From: Motiliproteus sp041586615
GTDB taxonomy: Bacteria; Pseudomonadota; Gammaproteobacteria; Pseudomonadales; Balneatricaceae
Reading direction: 5' to 3'
Assembly: GCA_041586615.1 (NCBI GenBank)
Contig: JBFGZS010000009.1
Coordinates: 1-64,000 of the forward strand
Length of the DNA stretch: 64,000 nucleotides
In this document: piece after piece, positions 53,956 to 63,311 of the stretch
Numbering within the stretch: position 1 is the stretch's first letter
Layout of the letters: each line of letters opens with the position of its first letter
Notes under the pieces: generated by a model
Told to the model about the DNA's origin: nothing
Database searches by the model: none
The model's input: only the letters and a program-made list of their open reading frames with translations
Translations under genes and position numbers: made by a program

Positions 53956-54078
53956 TTATTTACTCTCGGAATTGTTTTTTTCTTTATCCGCGATATATTT
54001 GTCGTCTTGGTTCCATGCCCAGTAAATCGTATAGACGACACCTAGATTGACCGCAAGAAATAGAAGGTTTTCAATCAT
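53956..54078 (-). CDS. 40-residue single-helix membrane protein upstream of MBOAT gene
   Basis: An open frame below usual length limits: MIENLLFLAVNLGVVYTIYW, then a charged tail AWNQDDKYIADKEKNNSESK (40 residues). One N-terminal membrane helix and a hydrophilic C-terminus with the lengths expected of a real micro-protein. The stop is three bases before the MBOAT ATG, arguing for coupling. Small partners of MBOAT proteins (for example DltX in the dlt operon) are a precedent, but no DltX motif is seen. A 14-bp tandem array lies directly before the start. Confidence 0.65.
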   Translation of the reverse strand: MIENLLFLAVNLGVVYTIYWAWNQDDKYIADKEKNNSESK

Positions 54079-54080
54079 TT

Positions 54081-54200
54081 TTGGACTCTTGTCGTTGGAC
54101 TCTTGTCGTTGGACTCTTGTCGTTGGACTCTTGTCGTTGAACTCTTGTCGTTGAACTCTTGTCGTTGAACTATGTGCAGTTGAACTCTTGTAGCTGGACC
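54081..54200. repeat. 14-bp tandem repeat, six clear units and two decayed
   Basis: TTGGACTCTTGTCG repeats at 54081, 54095, 54109 and 54123, then TTGAACTCTTGTCG at 54137 and 54151, followed by two degenerate copies to about 54200. It lies between the CapK-like gene and the small membrane protein, directly before the latter's start codon. Confidence 0.92.
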
Positions 54201-54253
54201 CTTCGTCTTTTATTTTGATGTAATACCAGTAACGTCACTAATTTGTATGAAAT

Positions 54254-55609
54254 TTATGTTTTAACGTTGCTTTGAATATAGCGGTGTTTACCGGATTTTT
54301 CTGGTGGTATCGCATGAATTTCTTGAATATCGATGTTGACATTCTTTCCCAGTCGCTGCTGTAGACCAGTCGTTATTTTAAGCCGTATTTCAGCGCTCAG
54401 CGGCGGAGCTTTTGCTACGACCGTGACTTGGGTTAAATCCAGGCTGTGCTGGATGATCTTAAATTCCTGAACTTCGGGTATCTCACGGAGCACATAGATT
54501 AATGCTAGCCCATGCATCATCGTTCCGTCCTGAGAGACAACAAAATCAGTGCTGCGTCCTTCTATACGCTCAAGAACAGGCAGTCCTCGACCGCAAGAGC
54601 AGGGCGTATCCGATAGCGCCCCTACGTCGCCGGTACGATAGCGTAAGAACGGAAAACCACTGGTTGCCAGGTGCGTGATGACGATTTCGCCAGATTCGCC
54701 CACTGGCTGTGCATTGCCCTGGGCGTCGACGATTTCGACGATGATATCTTCAGCGCTTATATGCATGCTACCGGCTGGGCATTGATGGGCGATAAACCCT
54801 GCATCTCTGCCTCCATAGCCGTTTGCTACCGGGCAGCCAAATACTCTTTCGATCCTTTCGCGCTGGTGATCATAGAGTTTCTCAGAGGTGACAAACGCGA
54901 CCGCAATTCCCAGGTTGTTGAGCGGGATGTTCTCGGCTTCCGCTGTCTGGGCCAGCAGGTTATATACCGATGGATAGCCGAACAGCATTTTTGGCCTTAC
55001 ATCGTGGATATTCTGGATAAATTTGCGAATCTGCTTTTGACTGAGATCGAAGGCCGGTAGCAAGTGTGAGCGCATGACATAGTCGCGCATCAGCTTGATA
55101 CGATCCTGGCCATTGAGTTCAATGGGGGACCCCCACGCGACAATTTCTTTATCGCCGATATCAACACCCCACCAGCGGGTTGCTCTCCATTTCGCGGCAA
55201 CGTCGTGGCTGACCCGCTCGTTGTTAAGAAAAAAAATCAAGGGTGAACCGCTTGAACCGCCGGTATTGAACGATTTGAGATCGTCAACATTATCGGCTTT
55301 AAGGTTATGTTCATTGTCGCGAATGAGTGCTTTAGTTAAAAAAGGCAAACTGGCTAACTGTTCAGCACCGTTAATCGCGTTGATATCTATACCTGCGTTA
55401 TCAATCAGTTGCCGGTAATAGGGTACATGACGATAAATTTTCGCTAAAAACTCGCCCAGCTTCCGAGTTTGGATCTGCTTGATTTGTTCGACGCTAAGCC
55501 ATTGGCTTTTTTCCAAGTCCCGGCGTAGTTTTACCGTAGTATGTCCTTTAAGCCTTTCTTGTAAGGGAAACAATAGGTTGCTTATGACTTGCGTGTAAAC
55601 GCTGCTCAT
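54254..55609 (-). CDS. CapK/phenylacetate-CoA ligase-like adenylate-forming enzyme
   Basis: A 451-residue enzyme of the PaaK/CapK group. Motifs: SFNTGGSSGSPLIFFLNNERV (ATP loop), GYGGRDAGFIAHQCPAGSMH, FPFLRYRTGDVG and CSCGRGLPVLERIEGRSTDFV. It activates a carboxylate as acyl adenylate. In capsule loci, such proteins are thought to attach acyl or amino-acyl groups to sugars. The ATG overlaps the preceding gene stop by four bases. Confidence 0.88.
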   Translation of the reverse strand: MSSVYTQVISNLLFPLQERLKGHTTVKLRRDLEKSQWLSVEQIKQIQTRKLGEFLAKIYRHVPYYRQLIDNAGIDINAINGAEQLASLPFLTKALIRDNEHNLKADNVDDLKSFNTGGSSGSPLIFFLNNERVSHDVAAKWRATRWWGVDIGDKEIVAWGSPIELNGQDRIKLMRDYVMRSHLLPAFDLSQKQIRKFIQNIHDVRPKMLFGYPSVYNLLAQTAEAENIPLNNLGIAVAFVTSEKLYDHQRERIERVFGCPVANGYGGRDAGFIAHQCPAGSMHISAEDIIVEIVDAQGNAQPVGESGEIVITHLATSGFPFLRYRTGDVGALSDTPCSCGRGLPVLERIEGRSTDFVVSQDGTMMHGLALIYVLREIPEVQEFKIIQHSLDLTQVTVVAKAPPLSAEIRLKITTGLQQRLGKNVNIDIQEIHAIPPEKSGKHRYIQSNVKT

Positions 55610-56733
55610 TCAAAATTCCCCTGCGCCTGTTTATAAACATGAGCGAGATCGGTTTTAATCCGCGCCCACTGAAAGCGTTTACTCGCTTCGAGACCTTGGC
55701 TGCGGAGCGTCGTTTGTAGGTTGGTGCTTGCGAGAACTTCGATGCTCGCATCAGCCAGTGCCAGGCTGGACTCTGGCTCGACTAAATAGGCTGTTTGACC
55801 ATGTGTAACCAGATCGGGTATGCCTCCGGCTCGGGTGGATACTACGGGTAAACCGCAAGCCAGGGCTTCGATTATAGAGTTTGGTGAGTTGTCTACCCGC
55901 GTAGGATTGAGCATCAGGTCGGCGTCTCTGTAAAGCTCGGCGACTTCTTGGCGGCTGAGCCTGCCGCAAAACTCAACATGCGCATCGATATTGAGCGATT
56001 TGGCCAAGGAGCGTAGTGAGTCTTCTTCCGGTCCTGTCCCCGCGATGATCATCCGGGTACCAGGATAGTGTTTAAGCAAATGAGGCAGGGCATTGATCGC
56101 TAAATCGATCCCGTATATTTGTTCAAGATTACGTGTGATGACGATGATCGGGCCACGGACATTGTTGCTGGTTTGCTTAAACGCCCGGGGTACCTTAGGG
56201 GGGTAAAATAAGTCGTTGTTAAGGGTGTTTGGTATCACCTGTGTGTCTATCTGGCGTTTAGAAAATACCCTGGACAGAAACACTGAGGGTACGATACAGG
56301 CCGTTGTTCGTTGCAGGGACGGGGCGACCCATTTCCACGAGGTGTTAAAAAAATGTTCTGCATGCCCGCCCCGATAGTTCAGCACGAGGGGGGTGTTCGT
56401 CCAGTATGCGATCCAAATTGCGGGCACCGCATACAGGTGCCAAGACCAGCCCGAGTTCGCCATTAGGTGTGCGACATCACTGTGTTTTAACGCCGTTCGT
56501 AGCTGTATCAGATACGGGATCAGGCGAAAGAGTGCCCGTAAACCGCGAACGTTGCCAATAAAGGTCGGCCGATAGGCTGCGTTAGTCGCCACAAGTCGAA
56601 CTTGAGCCTGTTCAAGCGCGAGTAACCGACAGAGTTCCGCCGTTTGATTGGCCATGCCCCCTGCAGGGGGAGGAATTGGTCCTATCACACAAACCTTGAG
56701 TGCATAAAAAACCTTGTCAGCATCAAACGGCAT
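55606..56733 (-). CDS. Family 4 glycosyltransferase
   Basis: A 375-residue GT-B transferase. The N-terminal glycine loop is GPIPPPAGGMANQT, and the C-terminal part has RDADLMLNPTRVDNSPNSIIEALACGLPVVSTRAGGIPDLV with the EX7E motif. Starts inside the previous gene (11-base overlap) and overlaps the CapK-like gene by four bases, so three genes are tightly coupled. Specificity unknown. Confidence 0.9.
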   Translation of the reverse strand: MPFDADKVFYALKVCVIGPIPPPAGGMANQTAELCRLLALEQAQVRLVATNAAYRPTFIGNVRGLRALFRLIPYLIQLRTALKHSDVAHLMANSGWSWHLYAVPAIWIAYWTNTPLVLNYRGGHAEHFFNTSWKWVAPSLQRTTACIVPSVFLSRVFSKRQIDTQVIPNTLNNDLFYPPKVPRAFKQTSNNVRGPIIVITRNLEQIYGIDLAINALPHLLKHYPGTRMIIAGTGPEEDSLRSLAKSLNIDAHVEFCGRLSRQEVAELYRDADLMLNPTRVDNSPNSIIEALACGLPVVSTRAGGIPDLVTHGQTAYLVEPESSLALADASIEVLASTNLQTTLRSQGLEASKRFQWARIKTDLAHVYKQAQGNFE

Positions 56734-57943
56734 GGGTTAGTGGAAACCTTTGTAGCGAATGGTAAATCGGAAGATACTTTTTCACGCTGTTATTCCAGTT
56801 TCGTTCGTTGTTCACATAAGCGAGTCCATTGTCTATGACTTGGGCGTTCGTGGTGCTCTCCAGGATGGATTTAATGGACTGTGCGAGCGCGGCTGGGTCG
56901 TCAGCAGGGAATAAATAGCCATTTTCGGCGTTGCTAATCAGTTCTTTATGCCCGCCTACATCAGAAGCCAGGACCAATTTCCCCTGTGCCATCGCCTCCA
57001 TAGGCTTTAATGGGGTTACCAGCTCGGTCAGCCGCATAGACTTTCTCGGATAGACCAGGAGGTCAATTAAACTGTAGTAGTCGCCGACCTCCTGGTGTGG
57101 CACACGTCCGGTAAAAATGACCTGCTTGTTGATCCCCAAAGACTCGGCCAACTGCCTGAGATAGGCGTCCTGGCTGCCACCGCCAACTAAAAGCAAGGTT
57201 AAGTCAGGCATTGACGCCTGTAATGTCGCCACGGCGTTGAGGAGTATATCGAGGCCTTCATACTCATAGAAGGAGCCAATAAACCCGATAACGGGTTTGT
57301 CTTTTAGTTGGTAACGTTCAAGCAAGTCTGCGCTCTTGCCTACAAGGACTTGAAACTGTTCAAGGTCAACCGCATTAGGAATGGTCGTTACTTTGTCGGC
57401 AGCGATGCCACGGCTGATGATATCGTTTTTCAATCCCTGGCAAATGCAGGTTACGGCATCAGCGTGCCTTAAAACATAGGTTTCCATTGCGCGTGTAAGC
57501 CGATAGCGGATGCTGTTCTCTTTGCAAGTACCGTGGTTTACAGCGGCGTCCTCCCAGAAGGCTCGTATTTCATACACCAGCGGTAGGCCTGCCTGCTTAG
57601 CGGCCAAATAAGCGGCTACGCCATTGAGTGCCGGAGAGTGGGCGTGGATAACATCGGGTGTTTCCTGATCTATGACGTCTAGAATCCGCTGCTTTAATGT
57701 TGGAATAATGGCGAGCTGGTTAAGAACGGGTAACTTACTCAGAAGTCTGGATACCGAATCGCTACGGTAAAAATGTAATCCGTCATGGGTTTCTTCTCTG
57801 CCGATGACCGCCCCTTGCTTGGGGCTGGTTACATGGCAGGTGTCTAGACCTTGCCGACGCTGATTGTTCAGAATGGCACGGGTACGAAACGTGTAGCCGT
57901 TGTGCAAAGGGATAGAGTGGTCCAGAACATGCAGGATTTTCAA
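56723..57943 (-). CDS. XrtA-system glycosyltransferase (TIGR04063-like)
   Basis: A 406-residue GT4 protein. The beginning MKILHVLDHSIPLHNGYTFR and the following RAILNNQRRQGLDTCHVTSPKQ are diagnostic for the exosortase A-associated TIGR04063 family. The donor site has GFIGSFYEYEGLDILL, YSLIDLLVYPRKS and LKPMEAMAQGKLVLASDVGGHKEL. The predicted role is extension of the repeat unit on the lipid carrier. Confidence 0.93.
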   Translation of the reverse strand: MKILHVLDHSIPLHNGYTFRTRAILNNQRRQGLDTCHVTSPKQGAVIGREETHDGLHFYRSDSVSRLLSKLPVLNQLAIIPTLKQRILDVIDQETPDVIHAHSPALNGVAAYLAAKQAGLPLVYEIRAFWEDAAVNHGTCKENSIRYRLTRAMETYVLRHADAVTCICQGLKNDIISRGIAADKVTTIPNAVDLEQFQVLVGKSADLLERYQLKDKPVIGFIGSFYEYEGLDILLNAVATLQASMPDLTLLLVGGGSQDAYLRQLAESLGINKQVIFTGRVPHQEVGDYYSLIDLLVYPRKSMRLTELVTPLKPMEAMAQGKLVLASDVGGHKELISNAENGYLFPADDPAALAQSIKSILESTTNAQVIDNGLAYVNNERNWNNSVKKYLPIYHSLQRFPLTHAV

Positions 57944-57958
57944 TGTATCAGCTCCCGT

Positions 57959-59869
57959 TCAAGCAACATTTTTATGCATAAATGCGGCAAACATTAGCAG
58001 CGTCCAAAGTGCGGCGCTGTTATCGCGGCGGCCCGATACATGCTGTTCGATTAATGCTTTCATCGTGTCTACGTTGAATAATCCGCACTCGACCATGCTG
58101 CCGCTCAATAAAGATTGACGAAGTTTCTCTTGGAGTGGCCCCCTAAACCATTTGATAAGCGGCACGGCAAAGCCCATTTTTTTACGATACAGCACATCGT
58201 GAGGCAGATGCGGCTCAAGGGCTTTTTTGAAACAGTACTTACCTTCGGAGCCCTTTAGTGTTGCTGCCGAATCGGCATTGAAGGCCCACTCCACAAATTT
58301 GTGGTCGAGAAGGGGGACTCTGACTTCGAGGGAGTGCGCCATACTTGCGCGGTCAACCTTGGTGAGAATATCGCCCACGAGATAGGTTTTTATGTCTATA
58401 TACTGAATTTTCTTCAGTGGATCCGTGACCGGCGCCTTGGCTTCGTGGTGCCGGAACACACTGAGCGAATTGTAGCCATTGAGCTGTTTTTTGAGCGTTG
58501 GTGAGAATAATGCCTTTCGCGCATCCCGCCGCATAATGGACATCGTGTTGTGGTAGCCCTCGACACTGTCGAAGGCCATGGACTGAAATGTCGTCTTCGC
58601 CCGAAGGAAACGCGGTGCCCAGTCTAATTTGGGGTACGCTTTACCCAGTAGGCCAAACAGGGGCTTGCGAATAGCATAGGGGAGGGTGTTGCGGATTTTA
58701 TCTTCATTGAGGTGCCAGCGATATCGGCGGTAACCGGCGAAAAGTTCATCACCGCCGTCACCCGATAGTGCCACGGTGACATGCTGTCTGGCCAGTTCAC
58801 AGACGCGATAGGTCGGCATCGATGAACTATCGGCATAGGGCTCGTCGTAAAGGTCTGCGAGCTTGTCTAATAACTCAAAATCATCTTGATTGACGATATC
58901 GGATCTGTGGTTTGTGTTATAGCGTTTAGCGACGGTGTCTGCGAATTCCGTCTCATTGAATTCTTTAACGTCAAAGCCAATTGAGCAGGTGTTGACGGGG
59001 CTGTCCTGCAAATTTGACATAAGGGCCACAATTGCACTGGAGTCGACGCCTCCAGACAGAAATGCTCCCAGCGGCACCTCTGAGACCAAGCGTATTTTTA
59101 CGGCTTCACTGAGCCGATCTATAAGTTCTTTATCGGTATCTTGCAGCGACAGGGCTTGGCCGTTTAGGTGGAGATCCCAATATTGTTTAGGCTCTGGCTT
59201 TGTTTGTTCGTTGCGGTCTAATAACAGGTAGTGACCAGGCTCTAGCTTAAAAACATCCTTGAAGATAGTTTTTGGTTCGGGTATGTAGCCAAATGTAAAA
59301 TAATCTTCTATGGCCCGGGGGTCTAGTTGGCGCGGTAGGTTTGGATGTTGTTTAAGTACTTTTAATTCGGAACCGAAGATTAGCGCACCATCATCGAGTA
59401 CGCTGTAATAAAGAGGCTTGATGCCGAGTCGATCACGGGTAATGAACAACTGTTGTTTGGTTTGATCCCAAACGGCGAAGGAAAACATTCCGCGAAAGCG
59501 TTCGACGCATTTGACCCCCCACTCTTCCCAGGCGTGGACAATGGTTTCAGTATCACTATGGGTCTGAAACACATGCCCTTTCTGTTTGAGTTCCTCACTT
59601 AGCGCCGGGTAGTTGTAGATCTCTCCATTGAACACGACGCACACGGTACGATCTTCGTTGTAGAGAGGCTGATGGCCACCTGAAAGGTCAATAATCGATA
59701 GGCGACGATGTGCGAGGCCGATACCGGGCGCGTAATGAAACCCATCGTCGTCCGGTCCTCGATGAGATTGTATGCCATTCATCCGCTGCAGCAGGTCTTT
59801 GTCAATGCTGCCATCGCCGTTAGGCCCTGAATGCGTGGAAGGATAATAAATACCGGCAATTCCGCACAT
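57959..59869 (-). CDS. XrtA-system glutamine amidotransferase/asparagine synthase (TIGR03108-like)
   Basis: A 636-residue class II amidotransferase. Catalytic Cys2 (MCGIAGIY), then SHRGPDDDG, LAHRRLSIIDLSGGHQP and FNGEIYNY make an intact glutaminase, unlike the paralogue at 27050. The synthetase part has LSGGVDSSAIVALMS and LSGDGGDELFAGYRRYRW. It would amidate a carboxyl group, probably a uronic acid of the polymer. It lies 15 bases before the TIGR04063 gene. Confidence 0.94.
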   Translation of the reverse strand: MCGIAGIYYPSTHSGPNGDGSIDKDLLQRMNGIQSHRGPDDDGFHYAPGIGLAHRRLSIIDLSGGHQPLYNEDRTVCVVFNGEIYNYPALSEELKQKGHVFQTHSDTETIVHAWEEWGVKCVERFRGMFSFAVWDQTKQQLFITRDRLGIKPLYYSVLDDGALIFGSELKVLKQHPNLPRQLDPRAIEDYFTFGYIPEPKTIFKDVFKLEPGHYLLLDRNEQTKPEPKQYWDLHLNGQALSLQDTDKELIDRLSEAVKIRLVSEVPLGAFLSGGVDSSAIVALMSNLQDSPVNTCSIGFDVKEFNETEFADTVAKRYNTNHRSDIVNQDDFELLDKLADLYDEPYADSSSMPTYRVCELARQHVTVALSGDGGDELFAGYRRYRWHLNEDKIRNTLPYAIRKPLFGLLGKAYPKLDWAPRFLRAKTTFQSMAFDSVEGYHNTMSIMRRDARKALFSPTLKKQLNGYNSLSVFRHHEAKAPVTDPLKKIQYIDIKTYLVGDILTKVDRASMAHSLEVRVPLLDHKFVEWAFNADSAATLKGSEGKYCFKKALEPHLPHDVLYRKKMGFAVPLIKWFRGPLQEKLRQSLLSGSMVECGLFNVDTMKALIEQHVSGRRDNSAALWTLLMFAAFMHKNVA

Positions 59870-59922
59870 GGTGTCCCTGCCTTATGTGTCTTTCGGGCTT
59901 AACCCCGGTTGTTGTTATGAGT

Positions 59923-61053
59923 CTACGAGTTACTTGCGTAAAGTGCAGCGTATTTGGCCACCATCTGCTCTAAACTGAAATCTGATCGCACGCGTTTATG
60001 CCCGGCATGTCCATGGGCAACGATTTTCTCAGGCTGGTCAATGTAATGCTGCATGGCTGTGGCCAGCGCGGATTTGTCATTTGAGGTTACAAGAAAACCG
60101 GTCCTGTTATCTACTACCAGATCAGGATTACCTCCCACACGCGTGGCAACAACGGGCTTTGCCGAAGCCATGGCCTCCAATATTGTATTGGAAATCCCTT
60201 CGGCAAGAGACGGTAGAACAAAGACACTGAACGTATTCAGCAGCTGAGGAATATCCGTGCGTACGCCTGGTAACCAGATCTGATCCTGTAACCCTGCATC
60301 AATAAGTTTTTGCTCCACTGTGGCGTAGCAGTTGCCGTCGCCGATAATGGCGAGGCGAATTGAACAGTCTGGGGGGTTGTTTACCCGGAACAGGTCGATA
60401 AAAGCATCGGCCAAGAGGTGGTGGTTTTTAACGGTCGCCATCCGGCCTATACAGCCGAAAATAATATCGGACTTAAGGTTCCAGTGTGGCGGAAAATCTT
60501 CAGCTGAGGCCGTGTTAGGTGCGAAACGCTGTGTATCGACGCCATTACAAATTAAATGTAATTTATCTTTTTTCACCTGGACCTTTTGCTGTAAAAAATC
60601 ATAGCCTTCCGTCGATAGTGCAACGTAACCCTGCAGTATTGGGCGTAACAGGCGACGCAGCCAGATATGCTTAGGCTTTATGTCTTCTATAGCGGTGTCC
60701 CAGCCATGTTCTCCGTGTATTCGGTGCCCTGTACGCGCGAAAAAAGCGGGGATCTGGCATTCAAGCGCGGCAAGATTACGCGAATGCACCACATCCGGCT
60801 GTAGGCGCCTGAGTAGTCGGTAGATACGGTAGAGCATCGTTACATCGTTGCCAGACTTTTTCTTCATATCGACGTAGTCAACGTTGCGGCTGACGATGCG
60901 CTGTATATATGCGGGGTTATGTTCAGTAAGGCTGACGATCGTGTGTCGGTATGAGCGGGTATCTAAGCGATTAACGAGATTGACAACGCCATTTTCCAGC
61001 CCGCCAGTATCGAAGCGGTAGAGTATATGAACAATATGGATTGGGCGATTCAT
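59923..61053 (-). CDS. XrtA-system glycosyltransferase (TIGR03088-like)
   Basis: A 376-residue GT4 protein. N-terminal IVHILYRFDTGGLENGVVNLVN is the characteristic start of the exosortase A-linked TIGR03088 transferases. The C-terminal half has GCIGRMATVKNHHLLADAF, FSVFVLPSLAEGISNTILEAMASAKPVVATRVGGNPDLV with both acidic residues of the donor site. Next gene in the minus-strand run follows after 53 bases. Confidence 0.93.
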   Translation of the reverse strand: MNRPIHIVHILYRFDTGGLENGVVNLVNRLDTRSYRHTIVSLTEHNPAYIQRIVSRNVDYVDMKKKSGNDVTMLYRIYRLLRRLQPDVVHSRNLAALECQIPAFFARTGHRIHGEHGWDTAIEDIKPKHIWLRRLLRPILQGYVALSTEGYDFLQQKVQVKKDKLHLICNGVDTQRFAPNTASAEDFPPHWNLKSDIIFGCIGRMATVKNHHLLADAFIDLFRVNNPPDCSIRLAIIGDGNCYATVEQKLIDAGLQDQIWLPGVRTDIPQLLNTFSVFVLPSLAEGISNTILEAMASAKPVVATRVGGNPDLVVDNRTGFLVTSNDKSALATAMQHYIDQPEKIVAHGHAGHKRVRSDFSLEQMVAKYAALYASNS

Positions 61054-61134
61054 CGAAGCGCAACGTCCTTTGTTGTGTCGGTTTGATTATAATAGGCACT
61101 AATCAGGTGTCGGTTTTTAATAAGCGGCCTCCTG

Positions 61135-62373
61135 CTATGTCATGATAGGGCTCGTATCGGACGGTCTGTCCAGTAATTGTTTGAGAGGCGAGAGCGATTG
61201 TTCCCAGGAAAAGTTTTGCTCAACCCAGGCCCGATTCTTTTGTCCCTGCCGGTATTGATCCTGGTGCTTGACGAGATCGATAACGGCAGCGGCGAAATCT
61301 TCGGGCGTATCTGTAATTGACGACAACATGGCACCGGGATTGCCGATCCCTTCCATGGCAAGGGTCGTTGCGACAATTGGTTTTGCCATGGCCATCGCTT
61401 CCAATACTTTGTTTTGGATGCCTCTTGCAATCTGGAGTGGTGCGACGACGAGTGTCGCTTGATGCAGGTACGGCCTGACATCCTCCACCCTGCCAGTGAC
61501 GGTCACGTCGAGCGTGTTTTGCAGGGCTTTCACCGTTGCCGAAGGGTTGCCTCCAACGATATAAAACCGGCAGTTTGGCAGTGATGTTTTGATATGGGGC
61601 CACGCCTGTTCTACAAACCAAACCACAGCGTCTTCATTCGCCCAGTAATCCATTGCCCCCGTAAAGACCAGGGTGGGGCACGCTGGATCGATACGAATCT
61701 CGGGCTCTCTAAGGTCTGCTGCAGGCGTGAAATAGTCGAGATCTACGCCATTTCTGATCGTATGAACCTTGTGATGCAGGCTTGTGGTTATTTGTTGGCA
61801 AAAAAAGTTTGTTTCGTCTTCAGAGACAAATAAAGAGGCATCAAATTGTTCTGTAACCAGGGTCTCGTAATTAAACAGTGTCCGGTGCTCGCGTTTAAAA
61901 AACCATTTTGATAAATAGGTTTTTTTAGCCGCGTACTGTAACCATTTATTCGAATCAACATCTACGAAGTCAATCACGCGGCGTAAACGCTGAGTCTCTG
62001 AGGTTTCTAGGTATTGAGCCATAGAAGAAGAGAATACAAAGGCCTTGGTTATATGGTTCTGTTGGGTCGTTTGCGATACCCAGCGCTGCATTTTTGCAGC
62101 GTGGAAGTAGGGTAAAGTGAGAGGCTTTCCGCTTAAAAAACAACTTGTACCTTTTATTAACGCGCTTAGCTTGACGAGCGGGATGTGGAAAATCTCTTCG
62201 CAGTAGGGCTCGAGTTCCTCTAGGTAGCGTAGGTCGTGATGATCATCAACGAAACAGCCGAGGTGTATGCGGTAGTGGCGGCTAAGGTGCTTTAGGATAT
62301 TAAAAGAGCGAATCTTGTCCCCTTTGTTAGGTGGATAAGGGATGCGATGAGCTAAAAAGAGTAGCGATTCCAT
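61135..62373 (-). CDS. XrtA-system glycosyltransferase (TIGR03087-like)
   Basis: A 412-residue GT4 protein starting MESLLFLAHRIPYPPNKGDK, the family start (HRIPYPPNKGDKIRSF). The donor region has FTGAMDYWANEDAVVWFVE, VTGRVEDVRPYLHQATLVVAPL and GIQNKVLEAMAMAKPIVAT. It is commonly found together with TIGR03088, TIGR03108 and the DUF3473 deacetylase in XrtA loci, as here. Confidence 0.93.
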   Translation of the reverse strand: MESLLFLAHRIPYPPNKGDKIRSFNILKHLSRHYRIHLGCFVDDHHDLRYLEELEPYCEEIFHIPLVKLSALIKGTSCFLSGKPLTLPYFHAAKMQRWVSQTTQQNHITKAFVFSSSMAQYLETSETQRLRRVIDFVDVDSNKWLQYAAKKTYLSKWFFKREHRTLFNYETLVTEQFDASLFVSEDETNFFCQQITTSLHHKVHTIRNGVDLDYFTPAADLREPEIRIDPACPTLVFTGAMDYWANEDAVVWFVEQAWPHIKTSLPNCRFYIVGGNPSATVKALQNTLDVTVTGRVEDVRPYLHQATLVVAPLQIARGIQNKVLEAMAMAKPIVATTLAMEGIGNPGAMLSSITDTPEDFAAAVIDLVKHQDQYRQGQKNRAWVEQNFSWEQSLSPLKQLLDRPSDTSPIMT

Positions 62374-62408
62374 TAAGCGTCCTGTGAAGCTTTATTCGGT
62401 TCTAAGGC

Positions 62409-63263
62409 TTAAACATTTGAGATGCCATCTTTATAGATGTCGCGCATAGCCCCCCACTCGTAGCATTGGAGTAACCTGTCAATACGGGGCAGCATTTTGT
62501 TGAGGTTTGTATAGTGCCTGATGCGTGATTTAAGCGGCGCATGGGTAAATCTAGGCTGGTCTAAATCGATTTCCCAGGGGTGAAAATAAAAGCAGTAAGG
62601 TGTTGAGGTGTTGGCAATATAGTTGTTAATTGCCCAACGGGAAAAGGTTTCAGGAAGCAGCCTGAAATATCCACCACCCGCAATCGACATTCTTTTTCCT
62701 GCGATGCTAATCGTAGGCATCGGTATCTCGTAGATGCCTTCAGGTCTCATATAAGGAAAAGCTGGCCAGTCAGGAACACCATAAAGGTCATGATTAGTCG
62801 GTACGGTGCTAGAGCTATAGGTGAAGCCTGCTTGTTTGAGTAGTGCATAAGCCCATTCTGACTGTGTTGTTATAGAAAAGCTGGGCGCACGATAGCCCTG
62901 AACCTGTACACCAGAAATATCTTCAATGATTTGTTTTGATTTAACGATGTCGGCAAAGAACTGATCTTTAGTTTGCGTGTAGATTCTGCGATGGGCATAG
63001 CCATGGCAAGCTATTTCATGCCCGCAATCGGATATTTGCCGGATAAGTTGAGGGTGCCTTTCAGCAACCCAGCCAAGTATGAAGAAAGTAGCTTTTGCAG
63101 CGTGAGCGTCAAATAATTCCATCACGCGGTAGGTGTTGTCTTCTACCCGGGATTTAATATTTTTCCATTGATGGGGTTCTACAACGGACTCAAATGCCGA
63201 GACATGAAAATAATCCTCAACATCAACGGTAAGGGCACATGTGGCGGTTGATTTCCGAATCAT
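62409..63263 (-). CDS. XrtA-system polysaccharide deacetylase with DUF3473 domain (TIGR03006-like)
   Basis: A 284-residue NodB-type deacetylase. CALTVDVEDYFHVSAFE near residue 10 holds the Asp, CGHEIACHGYAHRRIY the metal His pair, and GYRAPSFSI the next motif. The C-terminal DUF3473 part has GIYEIPMPT, GGGYFRLLP and PYCFYFHPWEID. It removes acetyl groups from the polymer precursor. It is the first gene of the long minus-strand run, 49 bases from element copy D. Confidence 0.94.
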   Translation of the reverse strand: MIRKSTATCALTVDVEDYFHVSAFESVVEPHQWKNIKSRVEDNTYRVMELFDAHAAKATFFILGWVAERHPQLIRQISDCGHEIACHGYAHRRIYTQTKDQFFADIVKSKQIIEDISGVQVQGYRAPSFSITTQSEWAYALLKQAGFTYSSSTVPTNHDLYGVPDWPAFPYMRPEGIYEIPMPTISIAGKRMSIAGGGYFRLLPETFSRWAINNYIANTSTPYCFYFHPWEIDLDQPRFTHAPLKSRIRHYTNLNKMLPRIDRLLQCYEWGAMRDIYKDGISNV

Positions 63264-63311
63264 TGGCTCTCCATTTTAGGTTGCTACTATCTGCGGCTAT
63301 ACCGTTGCCAC

